Assembly (NCBI GenBank): GCA_032622095.1
Contig: CP136063.1
Span: 80,581,980-80,645,979, forward strand
Length of the DNA stretch: 64,000 nucleotides
Source: Siphonodentalium dalli
Lineage: Eukaryota; Mollusca; Scaphopoda; Gadilida; Siphonodentaliidae
Direction: 5' to 3'
Part shown: piece after piece, positions 20,563 through 32,621 of the stretch
Layout: each line of letters starts with the position of its first letter
Position numbering within the stretch: position 1 is the stretch's first letter
Made by a program: the position numbers and the translations under genes
The notes under the pieces: generated by a model
What the model was told of the DNA's origin: nothing
Database searches by the model: none
The model's input: the letters and a program-made list of their open reading frames with translations, nothing else

Positions 20563-23074
20563 CAATCTAAGATGTCATGTTTGTTTATGAATTGACAAAT
20601 ATGCAGAAGAGGGACAACAGAACAGGCATAACATTAACAATTTCAGACTGGATAGGTCTCACCCTTGTGGAATCGCCAGTGTAGGCCAACTACTAGTATG
20701 TTTATGCACATTCCGGACAATTTATCGATCCCATAATTACAAATCAACAGTTATAATGGTCTCGAAAGGCACATTTATTTGGAACACTGGTATGCGAACT
20801 ACCCTCATTTGATGAAGCTAATAAAACAAGCATTGAAATAGTGTGTTATTTGCAGAATGAGGTTCCCAGAGGGTGAATTTAGTGACATTATACCACTCAG
20901 TGGGCTAGCATAGTAAAGTGACGACTGAAGATATTAGAATAAAATTGGCTACTAATAAACCGGTTTGGTAGCAGCATGAAAATTAGTCTTAAATGAACTG
21001 TAAGATGTACCTTCTCTTTGATCTGGTGAGATATGGCGCTAATATATTCAAGAGATGAGTGTTACTTTGCAGTATGATAAGCATTGGGACATATGTGTGT
21101 GGTATTTTACCACGGAGAGTGAATAAAATTCCAGAAATGTAACTAGTCTTTATACCACAAGGGTATGCACTTCAATTTCTGCCTTACATTCAATCTAAGA
21201 TGTCATGTTTGTTTATGAATTGACAAATATGCAGAAGAGGGACAACAGAACAGGCATAACATTAACAATTTCAGACTGGATAGGTCTCACCCTTGTGGAA
21301 TCGCCAGTGTAGGCCAACTACTAGTATGTTTATGCACATTCCGGACAATTTATCGATCCCATAATTACAAATCAACAGTTATAATGGTCTCGAAAGGCAC
21401 ATTTATTTAGAACACTGGTATGCGAACTACCCTCATTTGATGAAGCTAATAAAACAAGTATTGAAATAGTGTGTTATTTGCAGAATGAGGTTCCCAGAGG
21501 GTGAATTTAGTGACATTATACCACTCAGTGGGCTAGCATAGTAAAGTGACGACTGAAGATATTAGAATAAAATTGGCTACTAATAAACCGGTTTGGTAGC
21601 AGCATGAAAATTAGTCTTAAATGAACTGTAAGATGTACCTTCTCTTTGATCTGGTGAGATATGGCGCTAATATATTCAAGAGATGAGTGTTACTTTGCAG
21701 TATGATAAGCATTGGGACATATGTGTGTGGTATTTTACCACCGAGAGTGAATAAAATTCCAGAAATGTAACTAGTCTTTATACCACAAGGGTATGCACTT
21801 CAATTTCTGCCTTACATTCAATCTAAGATGTCATGTTTGTTTATGAGTTGACAAATATGCAGAAGAGGGACAACAGAACAGGCATAACATTAACAATTTC
21901 AGACTGGATAGGTCTCACCCTTGTGGAATCGCCAGTGTAGGCCAACTACTAGTATGTTTATGCACATTCCGGACAATTTATCGATCCCATAATTACAAAT
22001 CAACAGTTATAATGGTCTCGAAAGGCACATTTATTTGGAACACTGGTATGCGAACTACCCTCATTTGATGAAGCTAATAAAACAAGCATTGAAATAGTGT
22101 GTTATTTGCAGAATGAGGTTCCCAGAGGGTGAATTTAGTGACATTATACCACTCAGTGGGCTAGCATAGTAAAGTGACGACTGAAGATATTAGAACAAAA
22201 TTGTCTACTAATAAACCGGTTTGGTAGCAGCATGAAAATTAGTCTTAAATGAACTGTAAGATGTACCTTCTCTTTGATCTGGTGAGATATGGCGCTAATA
22301 TATTCAAGAGATGAGTGTTACTTTGCAGTATGATAAGCATTGGGACATATGTGTGTGGTATTTTACCACCGAGAGTGAATAAAATTCCAGAAATGTAACT
22401 AGTCTTTATACCACAAGGGTATGCACTTCAATTTCTGCCTTACATTCAATCTAAGATGTCATGTTTGTTTATGAGTTGACAAATATGCAGAAGAGGGACA
22501 ACAGAACAGGCATAACATTAACAATTTCAGACTGGATAGGTCTCACCCTTGTGGAATCGCCAGTGTAGGCCAACTACTAGTATGTTTATGCACATTCCGG
22601 ACAATTTATCGATCCCATAATTACAAATCAACAGTTATAATGGTCTCGAAAGGCACATTTATTTGGAACACTGGTATGCGAACTACCCTCATTTGATGAA
22701 GCTAATAAAACAAGCATTGAAATAGTGTGTTATTTGCAGAATGAGGTTCCCAGAGGGTGAATTTAGTGACATTATACCACTCAGTGGGCTAGCATAGTAA
22801 AGTGACGACTGAAGATATTAGAACAAAATTGTCTACTAATAAACCGGTTTGGTAGCAGCATGAAAATTAGTCTTAAATGAACTGTAAGATGTACCTTCTC
22901 TTTGATCTGGTGAGATATGGCGCTAATCTATTCAAGAGATGAGTGTTACTTTGCAGTATGATAAGCATTGGGACATATGTGTGTGGTATTTTCCCACGGA
23001 GAGTGAATAAAATTCCAGAAATGTAACTAGTCTTTATACCACAAGGGTATGCACTTCAATTTCTGCCTTACATT
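20563..23074. repeat. 628-bp tandem repeat, 4 copies (copy A)
   Basis: Units start at 20,563, 21,191, 21,819 and 22,447 with CAATCTAAGATGTCATG and are nearly identical. Each unit contains half of a GAATGAGG foldback (GCAGAATGAGGTTCCCAGAG) and the CGGACAATTTATCGATCCC block. Copy B has three units and block C one, so the number varies between copies of the larger duplication. Confidence 0.96.
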
Positions 23075-23639
23075 CAATAATTAATCACAATGCCAAATGA
23101 AACTACCATGCAGTGCGTGGCTAAACATTACTTTGTTTGTTGCATGCCCAACATTACTATATTTTGGCCAGACTGTTGGATTAGCAGAAAACACAAACTT
23201 TAAAGATGTAAATCATTGGGTTTGACTTGCATTGCAGTGACTGATAAATCCTTCAGATGGATCTGTATTCATGAGCGGTGTATCTTTAAAAATACTTAAC
23301 AACAGACTTTTATATTAACAATTCATATTTCCACTCCCATGTGGTTATCCAATATGTTGCTTTCGCCATAGCATATCTTGGGAGTTGTGGCCATTTTGAC
23401 AGCCATTTCATGCCTGTGATTGTATTATTTTCTGTCCCTGACACTATATTCGCTCATTTCACAGATGCGTGTAAAACTGCATAATTCCTATGCCACAACA
23501 TATCGTATAATTACCTTCATAATTTACATCAGATCCCACCTCTATTCAAGGCACTGTAGAACATTTTCCCCAAAGCGGATTTTGGATATGTTATTAGACG
23601 AAGGTCTCTTTCCAACGATTTAGTTTGTCAGCCAGACTA
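23075..23639. other. Spacer with a conserved short frame
   Basis: A 67-codon + strand frame (23,420-23,623) recurs in B (36,651-36,854) and C (48,586-48,789, minus). Its persistence is explained by the duplication. The translation is hydrophobic at its start but shows no signal-peptide or domain pattern I trust. Confidence 0.35.
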
Positions 23640-24024
23640 ATATGCAGAATGAGGTCCCCAGATGGTGAATTTAGTGATGCTACCCCACACTGGGCTAACA
23701 TCACCAAATTCATCCGCTAGGACCTCATTCTGCTTAGGACTCATCTTCTGGGAAGTATCTATAGTCTCAAATTAACATTGTTACTTTTTTCCTTCTGTTC
23801 AGTTTCTATATCCACTAATTTGCAGAAGATAAAATGGATAATAAAGGTGACTTATGGGTGAACATCACCAACTTTAACTGGGGAACTTTTACTCTAATCC
23901 TAGGCCTCCATAACAGTTGAGGCCTAAGCAGAATGAGGTCCCCAAAGAGTGAATTTGGTGACACTAAGTTCACCCTCTAGGGACCTCATTCTGCAAATGT
24001 CAGACACACTATATCCAGGCTTGG
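23640..24024. mobile_element. Foldback element 'GAATGAGG', copy A
   Basis: Opposed GCAGAATGAGGTCCCCAGAT and GGGACCTCATTCTGCAAATG ends enclose GGAAGTATCTATAGTCTCAA and its partner blocks. The outer right end is CACACTATATCCAGGCTTGG. The matching copies are 36,871-37,255 (B) and 48,180-48,572 (C). Confidence 0.75.
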
Positions 24025-24208
24025 CACGAATGGTAGTGATTGCAAGCTTTGGCTGAACAATTTTGGATTGAATTAATTTGAGAACTAAAGTTTGTAAAAA
24101 TTATATATCAAAATAATTCAATTTCTTAAAGATGTTCAATCTCTTCCTAAATGCATTTTACATGTATATAGTGTCCGGGGTATCAAATAATAAATATGAG
24201 TTTTATAT

Positions 24209-24530
24209 AGTTCCCTGGTTATAAAATTATAAATAATAAATGAAGACCCCTGTCCAGAAACGCATCTATCAATTCATATTGATTTTATATAGATATTATA
24301 TATATTTTCTTATATAATGCGATTATCAATTGGGACATTTTTACGTTACTATTTTTAGAAAGTTTAGATAATGGTATCCCGCATGCTACGCTCCATACGA
24401 ATGCGAGCCATAAAATGTCCCAAATTGATTTTATGAATATTATGCCAGAAATAAAATCAATATTAATTGATAGAAGCGTTTCTGGACATGGGTCTTCAAT
24501 TTATATTTATAATTTTATAACCAGGGAACT
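24209..24530. mobile_element. 322-bp foldback MITE 3' of the zinc-finger gene, copy A
   Basis: The ends AGTTCCCTGGTTATAAAATT and its complement (ending CCAGGGAACT) form long arms that continue through GAAGACCC.TGTCCAGAAACG. The element ends about 80 bases from the zinc-finger stop codon. Copies are at 37,440-37,761 (B) and 47,402-47,722 (C). Confidence 0.75.
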
Positions 24531-24608
24531 AAATAAAACTTGTCATAGGAAGAGATAGACCATCAATAAATATATATATTTTCACAAAACTTTATGCATT
24601 CTGAATAG

Positions 24609-26146
24609 TCATTGAGTCACAGATTCGTTTTCTGGCCAGTCAGAGGGACTATGACTCAAATCTTCAAATTCCTTCTTTACACAGTGATATCCCTGAATAC
24701 TAGTAGCCATTGTGTCACATGTAGAATCATTTTCTGATTGGTCATTCAAATCTTCAAATTCCTTCTTACAGTGATATCTCTGATTATGACGTTGAAAGTG
24801 CAATTTTATATTAAACCTCTTCTTGCAAGGTGAGCACCAATATGGTGCCTTTTCTTCATGGATAACCATGTGATGATGAAGCCGTTTTTTGCTGATAAAT
24901 TCTTTACCACAAATAGAACATGGAATCATGTTCTCTCTTGTGTGGAGCTTCATGTGGTCCTGTAAGGACTTTCTCTGAGAAAAGCTTTAGGACATTTTTC
25001 GCACTTGAAATCCTTCAGTCCAGTGTGAACGAGAACATGTTTCTTCAAACACATCTTTGAGTTGAACTTTTTTAGACATATATCACATTGAAATTTCCTT
25101 GCACCATCCTCATGAACTATATCAACATGTCTTTTCACATGAGATTTACTCAAGTAGGAATTATTACAAAAGGAGCATGGGAACCTGTGACCAACATGCA
25201 CAGAATTAACATGCCTCGCAAGATCATTGCCAAATCTATAGGTCTTGTTACCGCATATTAAACATGGGAATGATGCCTCAGTGTTATGATTGCGAGAATG
25301 TTGTTTAAGCTTTTGCATTGATGGGAATCCCTTCTGACATATAGAACATACATGAGATAAGATCTCAATGTGTGTCTCTTTGTGATAATCGAGTGAAGAT
25401 TTCGTTTTTAACATTTTATGACATGTTGGACATTCAAACTTCTTCTCACTGCTATGTACACTCTGGATGTGTATTTTCATATTTTGTGACATAGAGAAGG
25501 ACATACCACAAATTAGACACTGGTATGGTTTTTCTCCCGAGTGCAATATTTGATGCTTCTTCATATCACCACTGTCGGAGAATCCTTTTCCACAAATGAT
25601 GCAGAAATGTGATTTTTCACCTGTATGTGACTTGATGTGTCTTTTAAGGCCACTAGTTTGGGCAAAACTCTTCAAACATATTTCGCACTGATAAGGCTTC
25701 TCTTTTGTATGTGTCCGTGTGTGCGATTCCAAATGTTCCTTCCGACTAAACTTCTTTTCACAAAAACTGCAAGCTAACTTCTTATCTCCATGGCTCATGA
25801 CGGCATGATGTTTCAAATACTTTGTAGTTGTAAATGTCTTTGCACAAACTCGACATTTATAATTACGACCATCGGGATCAGGGCACCAATCTGAATCATA
25901 TTTAAGTTTTCCATTTGTGTTCTCAGTTTTATCGGGACCATAGTCCGACTCGTACGTGTCATCATCTAAATTTTCAGAGATATTGGATGCTGGTGATCCA
26001 ACAGTTTCAGTCCTGTCAATATTTACCAAACATTCTTTAGATTTATTGAATCCAGCAGATTCTGTAGAATCGACATCAGATGAATCACTATCAAGACTGT
26101 CATCTGACAATTGGTTCTCATATGTGGAATAATCGCTGTTAACCAT
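24609..26146 (-). pseudogene. C2H2 zinc-finger gene, frameshifted copy A
   Basis: Compared with the intact copy at 45,782-47,323, one A is missing from the AGAGAAAAG tract of finger 11 (near 24,970). The main frame (26,146-24,950, 398 codons) therefore ends in an aberrant ESPYRTT. The last part of the protein, including fingers 12 and 13, survives in another frame (24,953-24,609). The N-terminus reads MVNSDYSTYENQL instead of MDDSDSSTSENQL, and DRTETV replaces DRIETV. Ten complete fingers remain, so a truncated DNA-binding protein is still possible. A CCAAT box (ACCAATCAG, minus strand near 26,565) and a TATATA stretch near 26,530 lie upstream. Confidence 0.88.
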
Positions 26147-26499
26147 CAGTTTCGTAATTACAGATCTTTGAATTCTTCAAGTTTATTTCATGTTCATTCT
26201 GACCTCATGTCAGCTTAGAAGTACCCTTAACTTGAAATTCATATTAAGTCCTAAATAGAATTCCCCTTAATGGCACCATCAATCACTAGCTGTTGTTACA
26301 CCAGTTGTCTCTATCTGAAATACAACAAGAGCGAATTATTAAAGGTACACAATCTGATTCGATGGTCCCGTATCATCAGATTCCAAAACAATTTCTTCAA
26401 AAGACGCTTTAGTTATATGAATCAATTAATTACCAAAACACAGCCGAGAGGTTCCAGCGCTGAAACACATAGGTTACACTGGTGTAAATAAGGTTCGGA

Positions 26500-26590
26500 A
26501 AGACCTCTAGCGGATGCGGGAGGAATATATAGGAGAGAATAAAATAGACACTGGGCCCTGATTGGTCAATAGCCTTGTGTGCTTTTTGGC
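26500..26590 (-). promoter_or_regulatory. Possible promoter of zinc-finger copy A
   Basis: On the minus strand, CTATTGACCAATCAGGG (a CCAAT-type box) is followed about 30 bases later by CTCCTATATATTCC and then a GC-rich stretch, about 350-400 bases before the ATG. The arrangement looks like a core promoter. In block C the same box reads ACCTATCAG. Confidence 0.35.
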
Positions 26591-27112
26591 ACAGGAATTA
26601 ACCCTCTGTAGTGAAGTTTGAATTATTTGTTGTGGTCTAAAATATGACAGTATTTTTTTATGCGGTTCTGACACTAGTTAGGAAAACACAAGATTTAAAG
26701 GCGAATTCCCTGCCTGTCGTACCTGATTTTTTTGTGCAAAAAGTTTCCCAAAGTGTCAATTTTTCAGATTTAAAGAAAATTTTGGACCCAATGTTTATAT
26801 TGCCATTAGTATAGGCTAAAACGTTAGCACTGAGGCCTATGGAAAACATTTACACCTGTGTAACCTATACAGATACAGCCATGTTTGTGACGCAGTGCCC
26901 AGCTTTCCCAGCGTCGCTATACGTTTAACATGCTTTACCTTTACCTTCTCTGTAAATTTCTCCTGTGTCAGGAGAACCGTCATTAGGGTGGACGTGACCA
27001 CTTCTTCTTGAGCGCAGTCTGAGTATTGTAGCATGTCTCACATTTTTCTGATATATGTACATGTAAATATGTTTAGATTTAATGAATAGGTGTCTGGTCG
27101 GGGTTGAGACCG

Positions 27113-27883
27113 TCACTGACTGCCGGGGTCCACATGCGGAGCTTTGGGACCAGGTTCCTTTGCAGCCAGGGTTCGGAGTCGGGCTTGGTGAGGTTGGCAG
27201 CACAGACCTCTGGATATAGCTTCTATCTTCTGCATGCAGTCATGTGGGATATTGTATATTGAACAGTCGAGTATTAATCTCAGGAGTTGTTGATTTTGTA
27301 AAGACAGGTTCAGACCAGCTTGGCTCAGGGTTTCTTTAATTCCGTTTATAACTCGAATTCTGACTTCATTGAGACTGTCGCATGATGTGATAAAGTTGAC
27401 CATGTCTTCATGTTCTTTGCCGCGCGCTTAGTTTCCAGGTAGAGGTAAATTTGCTTTCTGTCGTTGGATAATGTAGGTGCCTGTAGCCATTTTCATTTTG
27501 TATGTTGCCTTGGTAGCGGCGAATGGTTCCGACCCGCAAGCGTCCCGGATTTGATGTACGCAACCATGGTTGGATGTTGAGATGCGATAGAGTTGATTTT
27601 TCCATGGCTTCCTGTTTAAGAATTTTCATCCAGTGGGAATCTACTGTATTGTCAACCATGGTTTTCCATAAGTGGTTTGGAGGAGGTAGTGCTACTGTGT
27701 CATGTGTTGATGGTATACATTTCAGTGAGATTGGTGACTTTAATGAACCAGCTGTTGGATTTTCCAGATCTGATTGCGAGTTGTCTGGTGGCGAGTTGGC
27801 ATTCGATAGAGCCTTGTTTCCGAACTACACGGTTCTCTTGAAGTTGTGAATAATTTAATGATAAAACGACAATCAGCTTTCTA
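27113..27883 (-). pseudogene. Non-LTR retrotransposon C-terminal fragment, copy A
   Basis: Read on the minus strand, broken frames give LWKTMVDNTVDSHW, KILKQEAMEKSTLSHLN, MATGTYIIQRQKANL and, in the last frame, EHEDMVNFITSCDS followed by LDCSIYNIPHD. This is the order and style of the region after the reverse transcriptase in LINE-type elements of marine invertebrates (a TYxxQ..KA motif and a D..HFI..C finger remnant). Frameshifts and an in-frame stop show it is dead. It lies upstream of the zinc-finger gene. The family call rests on motif recognition only. Confidence 0.55.
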
Positions 27884-29073
27884 TGGGCGCGACACTATAA
27901 GTGCAGTGTGTTATCTTTGGGCGTAACACTATTAGTACAATGTGTTATAAGTAGGCGTAGCACTATTAGTGCAGTGTGTGTGTGTGTTATCTTTGGGCGT
28001 GACACTATTAGTGTAATGTGTTATAAGTGGGCGTGGCACTATTAGTGTAGTGTGTTATAAGTGGGCGTGGCGCTATTAGTGCAGTGTGTGTTATCTTTGG
28101 GCGTGGCACTATTACTACGGTGTGTGTTATCTTTGGGCGTGGCACTATTAGTGCAGTGTGTGTTATAAGTGGGCGTGGCACGGTTTTTAGTGCAGCGTGC
28201 TTTATAAGTGGGTGTGGCACTGTTTTTAGTGCAGCGTGCTTTATAAGTGGCACTTTTTAAGTGCAGCGTGCTTTATAAGTGGGCGTGGCACTTTTTTAGT
28301 CCAGCGTGCGTTATAAGTGGGCGTGGCACGAATTTAGTGCAGCGTGCGTTATAAGTGAATGTGGCACTTTTTAGTGCAGCGTGTGTTATAAGTGAAAGTG
28401 GCACTATTTTAGTGCAGCGTGTGTTATAAGTGGGCGTGGCACTATTTTAGTGCAGCGTGCGTTATAAGTGGGCGTGTCACTTTTTTAGTGCAGCGTGCGT
28501 TATAAGTGGGCGTGGCACTTTCTTAGTGCATCGTCCGTTATAAGTGGGCGTGACACCTGTTTAGTGCACCGTGCGTTGTAAGTGGGCGTGGCACTATTTG
28601 TGTACAGCGTGCGTTATAAGTGGGCGTGGCACTATTTTAGTGCACCGTGCGTTATAAGTGGGCGTGTCACTTTGTTAGTGCAGCGTCCGTTATAAGTTGG
28701 CGTGACAATATTTTAGTGCAGCGTGCGTTATATGTGGGCGTGGCATTATTTTAGTGCAGCGTGCGTTATAAGTGGGCGTGGCACTAATTTAGTGCAGCGA
28801 GCGCTATAAGTGGGCGTGGCACTATTTGAGTGCAGCATGCGTTATAAGTGGGCGTGCGTTATAAGTGGGCGTGGCACTTTTTTAGTGCAGCATGCGTTAT
28901 AAGTGGGCGTGGCACTAATTTAGTGCAGCGTGCGTTATAAGTGGGCGTGGCACTAGTTTAGTGCAGCGTGCTTTATAAGTGGGCGTGGCGCTTTATTAGT
29001 GCAGCGTGCGTTATAAGTGGGCGTGGCACTTTTTTAGTGCAGCTGCGTTATAACGCCCACTTATAACACACGC
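27884..29073. repeat. 38-bp GC-rich satellite, about 30 units (copy A)
   Basis: The unit contains AGTGGGCGTGGCACT and AGTGCAGCGTGCGTTATA. The left end has shorter, more diverged units with TTATCTTTGGGCG. Near 29,045 the array turns over into its own complement (TTATAACGCCCACTTATAAC) and abuts half of a Tc1-type foldback. The equivalent array in C is 43,077-43,995; copy B ends before reaching it. Repeat translations such as PRPLITHTAL are not genes. Confidence 0.93.
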
Positions 29074-30627
29074 TACACTAAAAAGATGAATGGCAATAAG
29101 CCTGTGATGTGGTTAAGGAGTCGATTATTTAGGGCATTACTGTAGTTTCTACTTTCTTGCAGAATGTTTGCCAATTGTGAATAATTTTAACATTTGAAAA
29201 GCAGCCGTGTATAAACTTGGTCGGGGCAGGCGATCTGACCCGTTTTAACCCTGCAATCAGTTTATTGTGCTCTCACCAGTGAAAGTACCACCATCTTGAT
29301 CATATACTTCGATTTTCATGTGATTTACATTTATGCAAATCATGAGTCAAGGCATGCTACTTCATAATAATGCTTTGATCTACATGGGATAAATATCAAT
29401 GAACTGCTTAGATTATGATATCACTGGATTTGTCTCAAATATCAAAACAATCTCCGAATATCAGTGCTTAACCTCTTGTCTGCTATGTCATGCTGTGTAC
29501 GATACGTCCGTTTTTTGATTATCATGATATTCCTGTTAAATTTTTCCACTGGAAAATGACCATAATATAAATGGCCCAACACGTGATGTCATAACGTCAT
29601 TTAGCAAGGGTTTCCACTAGAGGGACAGTGGGTTCCTATTCAAGTCCCTTTCGCCTAGCCCACATTTTCCCTCTGACACATTCCCTGACACAGAGTAATG
29701 TCTACATCAGCTGTGTATTTCCCACTAATAAAACCAACAGGGAGTGTTAAACAAAAATAATTGTATTTGCCAATTTTCAAGGATACACACATCGATATTT
29801 ATTGCCTTATTCTGAAAGTTATCAAAGTTAACATCATTAAAAGTGGTGTTCGATTATGCCTAGTCACACCACCATTGCCTTGCCAAATAGAACATATTGC
29901 CATGATGCTACCCCATGTTGTACTGATCATGTAAATCTCAGTTTGTCAAACATAAAATCACAGTTGCGATTCCTTGGATGAATCTACTTATATTACTTAT
30001 TGTAGATGTTCAGAATTTGGATTAAGTTATGGGCTGAGTTACTAATATTAGATACTTACAGTTGGTTGCATGGACAAATCTTCCTCATCAGCTTTTGGGG
30101 TCCCCTACCCCAAAATCCTGGTGGAAACACTCATTTATCAGTGATGAGGTATTGATATAGCAATTAGAATAGTTTCAGAATGTTCCCAGACTCCTCATTG
30201 ATTGGAATTATGCCTCAGTACAAACAATCATAGTCAAGAATTTTATTCCACGCCGTTGGCATGAGGCACATGTATTCGACGTAATCACAGCCGTTATGTA
30301 CATGTTGTTGTACAGTAATGCCATAAATAATCGACTCCTTAACCACAGCAGAATTATGGGCAATTTTTCAGGATTTAGTCGGAAATATGGCTTGTTGCCA
30401 TTTATCGGAAAGCTCTCACTGGTATATAATATGGCATATATTTTATATAATGTGATTTGGTTGTCAAATCGGGCTGGCATCTTTAAAAATAAACAGTCTC
30501 CCACCCTTTTAGATCATCAGCATCTACGACACTGATCCTCGATCTCAACCAATCAGATCGCTGGAACAGTAATGAACCAATTAGCACTCAGCTTGAGTAT
30601 AAGCGCAAGGGGAAACTGAAATATTTA
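29074..30627. other. Spacer between satellite and unit boundary, copy A
   Basis: It starts with half of the Tc1-type foldback (GGTTAAGGAGTCGATTATTT near 29,113) and holds a fragment of the CCTCTT TTAA-family near 29,473. The other half foldback lies at 30,311-30,421 (AATAATCGACTCCTTAACC). No gene is seen. In the native orientation this would be the last intron of SMARCA4, upstream of the terminal exon. Confidence 0.5.
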
Positions 30628-30856
30628 GCACTTCAATGACTGGAGACTCCTGAAATTTTGCGAAAACCCTGTGCCAATACATTCTCTTATATATACATCA
30701 TTATACGAGTCTCCCATGTGGAGCCTCACATATATTAGAGAATACATTGGCCTAACAATATTTTCCTTGACCTTGTAAGCCAGTGCATTCTCTTATCTAT
30801 GCGAGACAAGAATATATAAGAGAATGCACTGGCACAGGATCTTTAATGATGCACTG
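30628..30856. mobile_element. Double-hairpin TTAA MITE spanning the A/B boundary
   Basis: The left end CACTTCAATGACTGGAG follows a decayed TTAG; the right end is followed by TTAA at 30,857-30,860. The A/B repeat boundary (30,784/30,785) falls within its second hairpin. The version at the left edge of A (16,926-16,997) is only the right part of this element. Confidence 0.7.
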
Positions 30857-31007
30857 TTAACAACCACCCAGTCTCTGAAGAAGCTGCAGAAGTAGTAGCG
30901 AAATCTATCAGGCTGTCTTGTGGGATCTCTCGACTTTCGTGACACGCCCCTGGGAGATTCTTCAATATCTTCACCCCCATTTTCATCACTTTTTGTTGTT
31001 GTTTCAG

Positions 31008-31094
31008 AACCATTCAGACAGTGAAGCCACAAGCAATTCCAGAAGTTCATCAAGGGTTTCATCACCAGCTCCTTCTTGTAAAAGGAAACTATAA
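31008..31094 (+). CDS. Putative SMARCA4 terminal exon, copy B
   Basis: Same 28-codon frame, acceptor and TAA stop as copy A, with AATAAA at 31,289-31,294. No upstream SMARCA4 exon lies between copies A and B. This copy could only be used by skipping copy A or is a passenger of the duplication. Confidence 0.4.
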   Translation, partial: NHSDSEATSNSRSSSRVSSPAPSCKRKL

Positions 31095-32621
31095 CATCGC
31101 CTGAAGACATGCTGACTTGTCTTGATTACCTGTGGCACTGTATATATACATTGTATATACTCGATCATCTATACATTTATAAATAATTCACTGGTGTTGT
31201 TTTCCCTATATATATGTATGTATTCATCTGCCATACTATCTGCTGGTTACATTAACCAAGTCTTCACCTAAAACATATTTGTTTCTTTAATAAACAATTT
31301 CATTATCTTTTTTTCTCATATGATTCAAGTTTCCACATACTAGTATTACTCCAAGATAATAAAATACTCGCAGAAAGATGATTAACGGAGTGTTCAGACG
31401 GGTCTGTTGTGCATGTTGCGTTGGTCCATATGTTGCATTGGCACGAACTGTTGCCTGTGTTAAAGCAATTCACACAGGCACGTACATTGCGCTATAACTT
31501 ATAACGTCAATATTGGAATAAATGTAATATTACAAATAAATCTATCTGTAATAAATTAATTGTTCGAAAATGTAAAACCTGTAAAATCCAAACAGCACAC
31601 TTTATTGACATAAATACAAGTTGATTTTACTTCGCTTCGAAGACAGACACCATTACATCTTTTATCGATTGAAAACAAAAAAGTAATGATGCACGCCATA
31701 TAAGGTATGTTACTCTTTACGTTGCATTGAAAATAGAATATGTGATAACGGATACAAGTAACAGATACATCGCAGTCACCTGAAAGCCTTGGTGTTGCTG
31801 TCTGTAATCTAATTTCAATGCAATGTACACAACTGACTTGTCCGAAGCTACTTTATCTGTTTGGGCTGCAACTCCAAAATACTCCAAATACTTTGAAATC
31901 AGATTCTAATTTATTAAATATTAAGCATAAGTTGAATAGGCACCCGAAAACCAGTGCGTTTTATAATCGTTTTTTTTTTTTGCACTTGATTTTATACCAT
32001 TTATAAGACATACAGGGTTTTAAAGAGAAATTAGACCCCCGTTATTTATAGGAGCATAATTAGCTGATCAATGGAGCACCAAACATGGTTACTTTCTGAG
32101 AAAATAGTTTCTTGTCATAGTGGCTGGTTTAAAATGTAGTGTACACCGTCTGGCAAGCATTTTTTATATTGAGTGCCACCAATATATAAAAATTTACCAT
32201 TATTTGATAATAACAAAAAACTAGGTATTGTTATAGTAACTAGCCCAAAAGAATATTGTCCATCTTTAACATTAACCCTTTCCAGAGAGAAGCAGCGCTG
32301 GTGCAGCATTACTGTGCCAGTGCATTCTCTTATATATGCAAGTCTTCCATAGGGAGACAATTTAACGCACACTTTTGTAGAATTCATTTCTCTTTAAATT
32401 CTTGTTGTGCCTTGTTACTGGTATATCATACTACCAAAATGTCAAAACCTGATTAACTGATTGAGAACTTTTCAGGCTGGACCTTTTGTATTTATGTAGA
32501 AATTCAGTTCATATCTGTCTATTGTCATGAAATGGTTGTATACTATACATACCATTTATATTTGTGATGAAATTAATCATTAAATATGATTAATAAAATT
32601 GTTGTTTGTCTTTCTTCCTTT

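Larger units (their letters stand above)
16926..30784. repeat. Duplicated unit, copy A (13,859 bp)
   Basis: Every landmark from 16,926 to 20,563 recurs at +13,859 in copy B. After the 628-bp tandem the offset is 13,231, because B has one unit fewer. B starts exactly where A ends, so A and B are head-to-tail repeats. Base differences between A and B are rare. Unit contents in order: terminal exon, spacer, TAGCTCAACTT repeat, 628-bp tandem, GAATGAGG foldback, 322-bp foldback, zinc-finger pseudogene, retrotransposon fragment, 38-bp satellite, spacer with MITE. Confidence 0.95.

Noticed and set aside
26658-27203. Short frames upstream of the zinc-finger gene (MLPTSPSPTPNPG and others)
   Set aside because: They overlap each other in several frames, include the dead retrotransposon end and show no domain.
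27113-27883. Functional reverse transcriptase gene
   Set aside because: Only the region after the polymerase is present, with frameshifts and a stop shared by both copies.
28008-28253. Repetitive frame ITHTALIVPRP (and 43,784-43,975)
   Set aside because: A direct translation of the 38-bp satellite.
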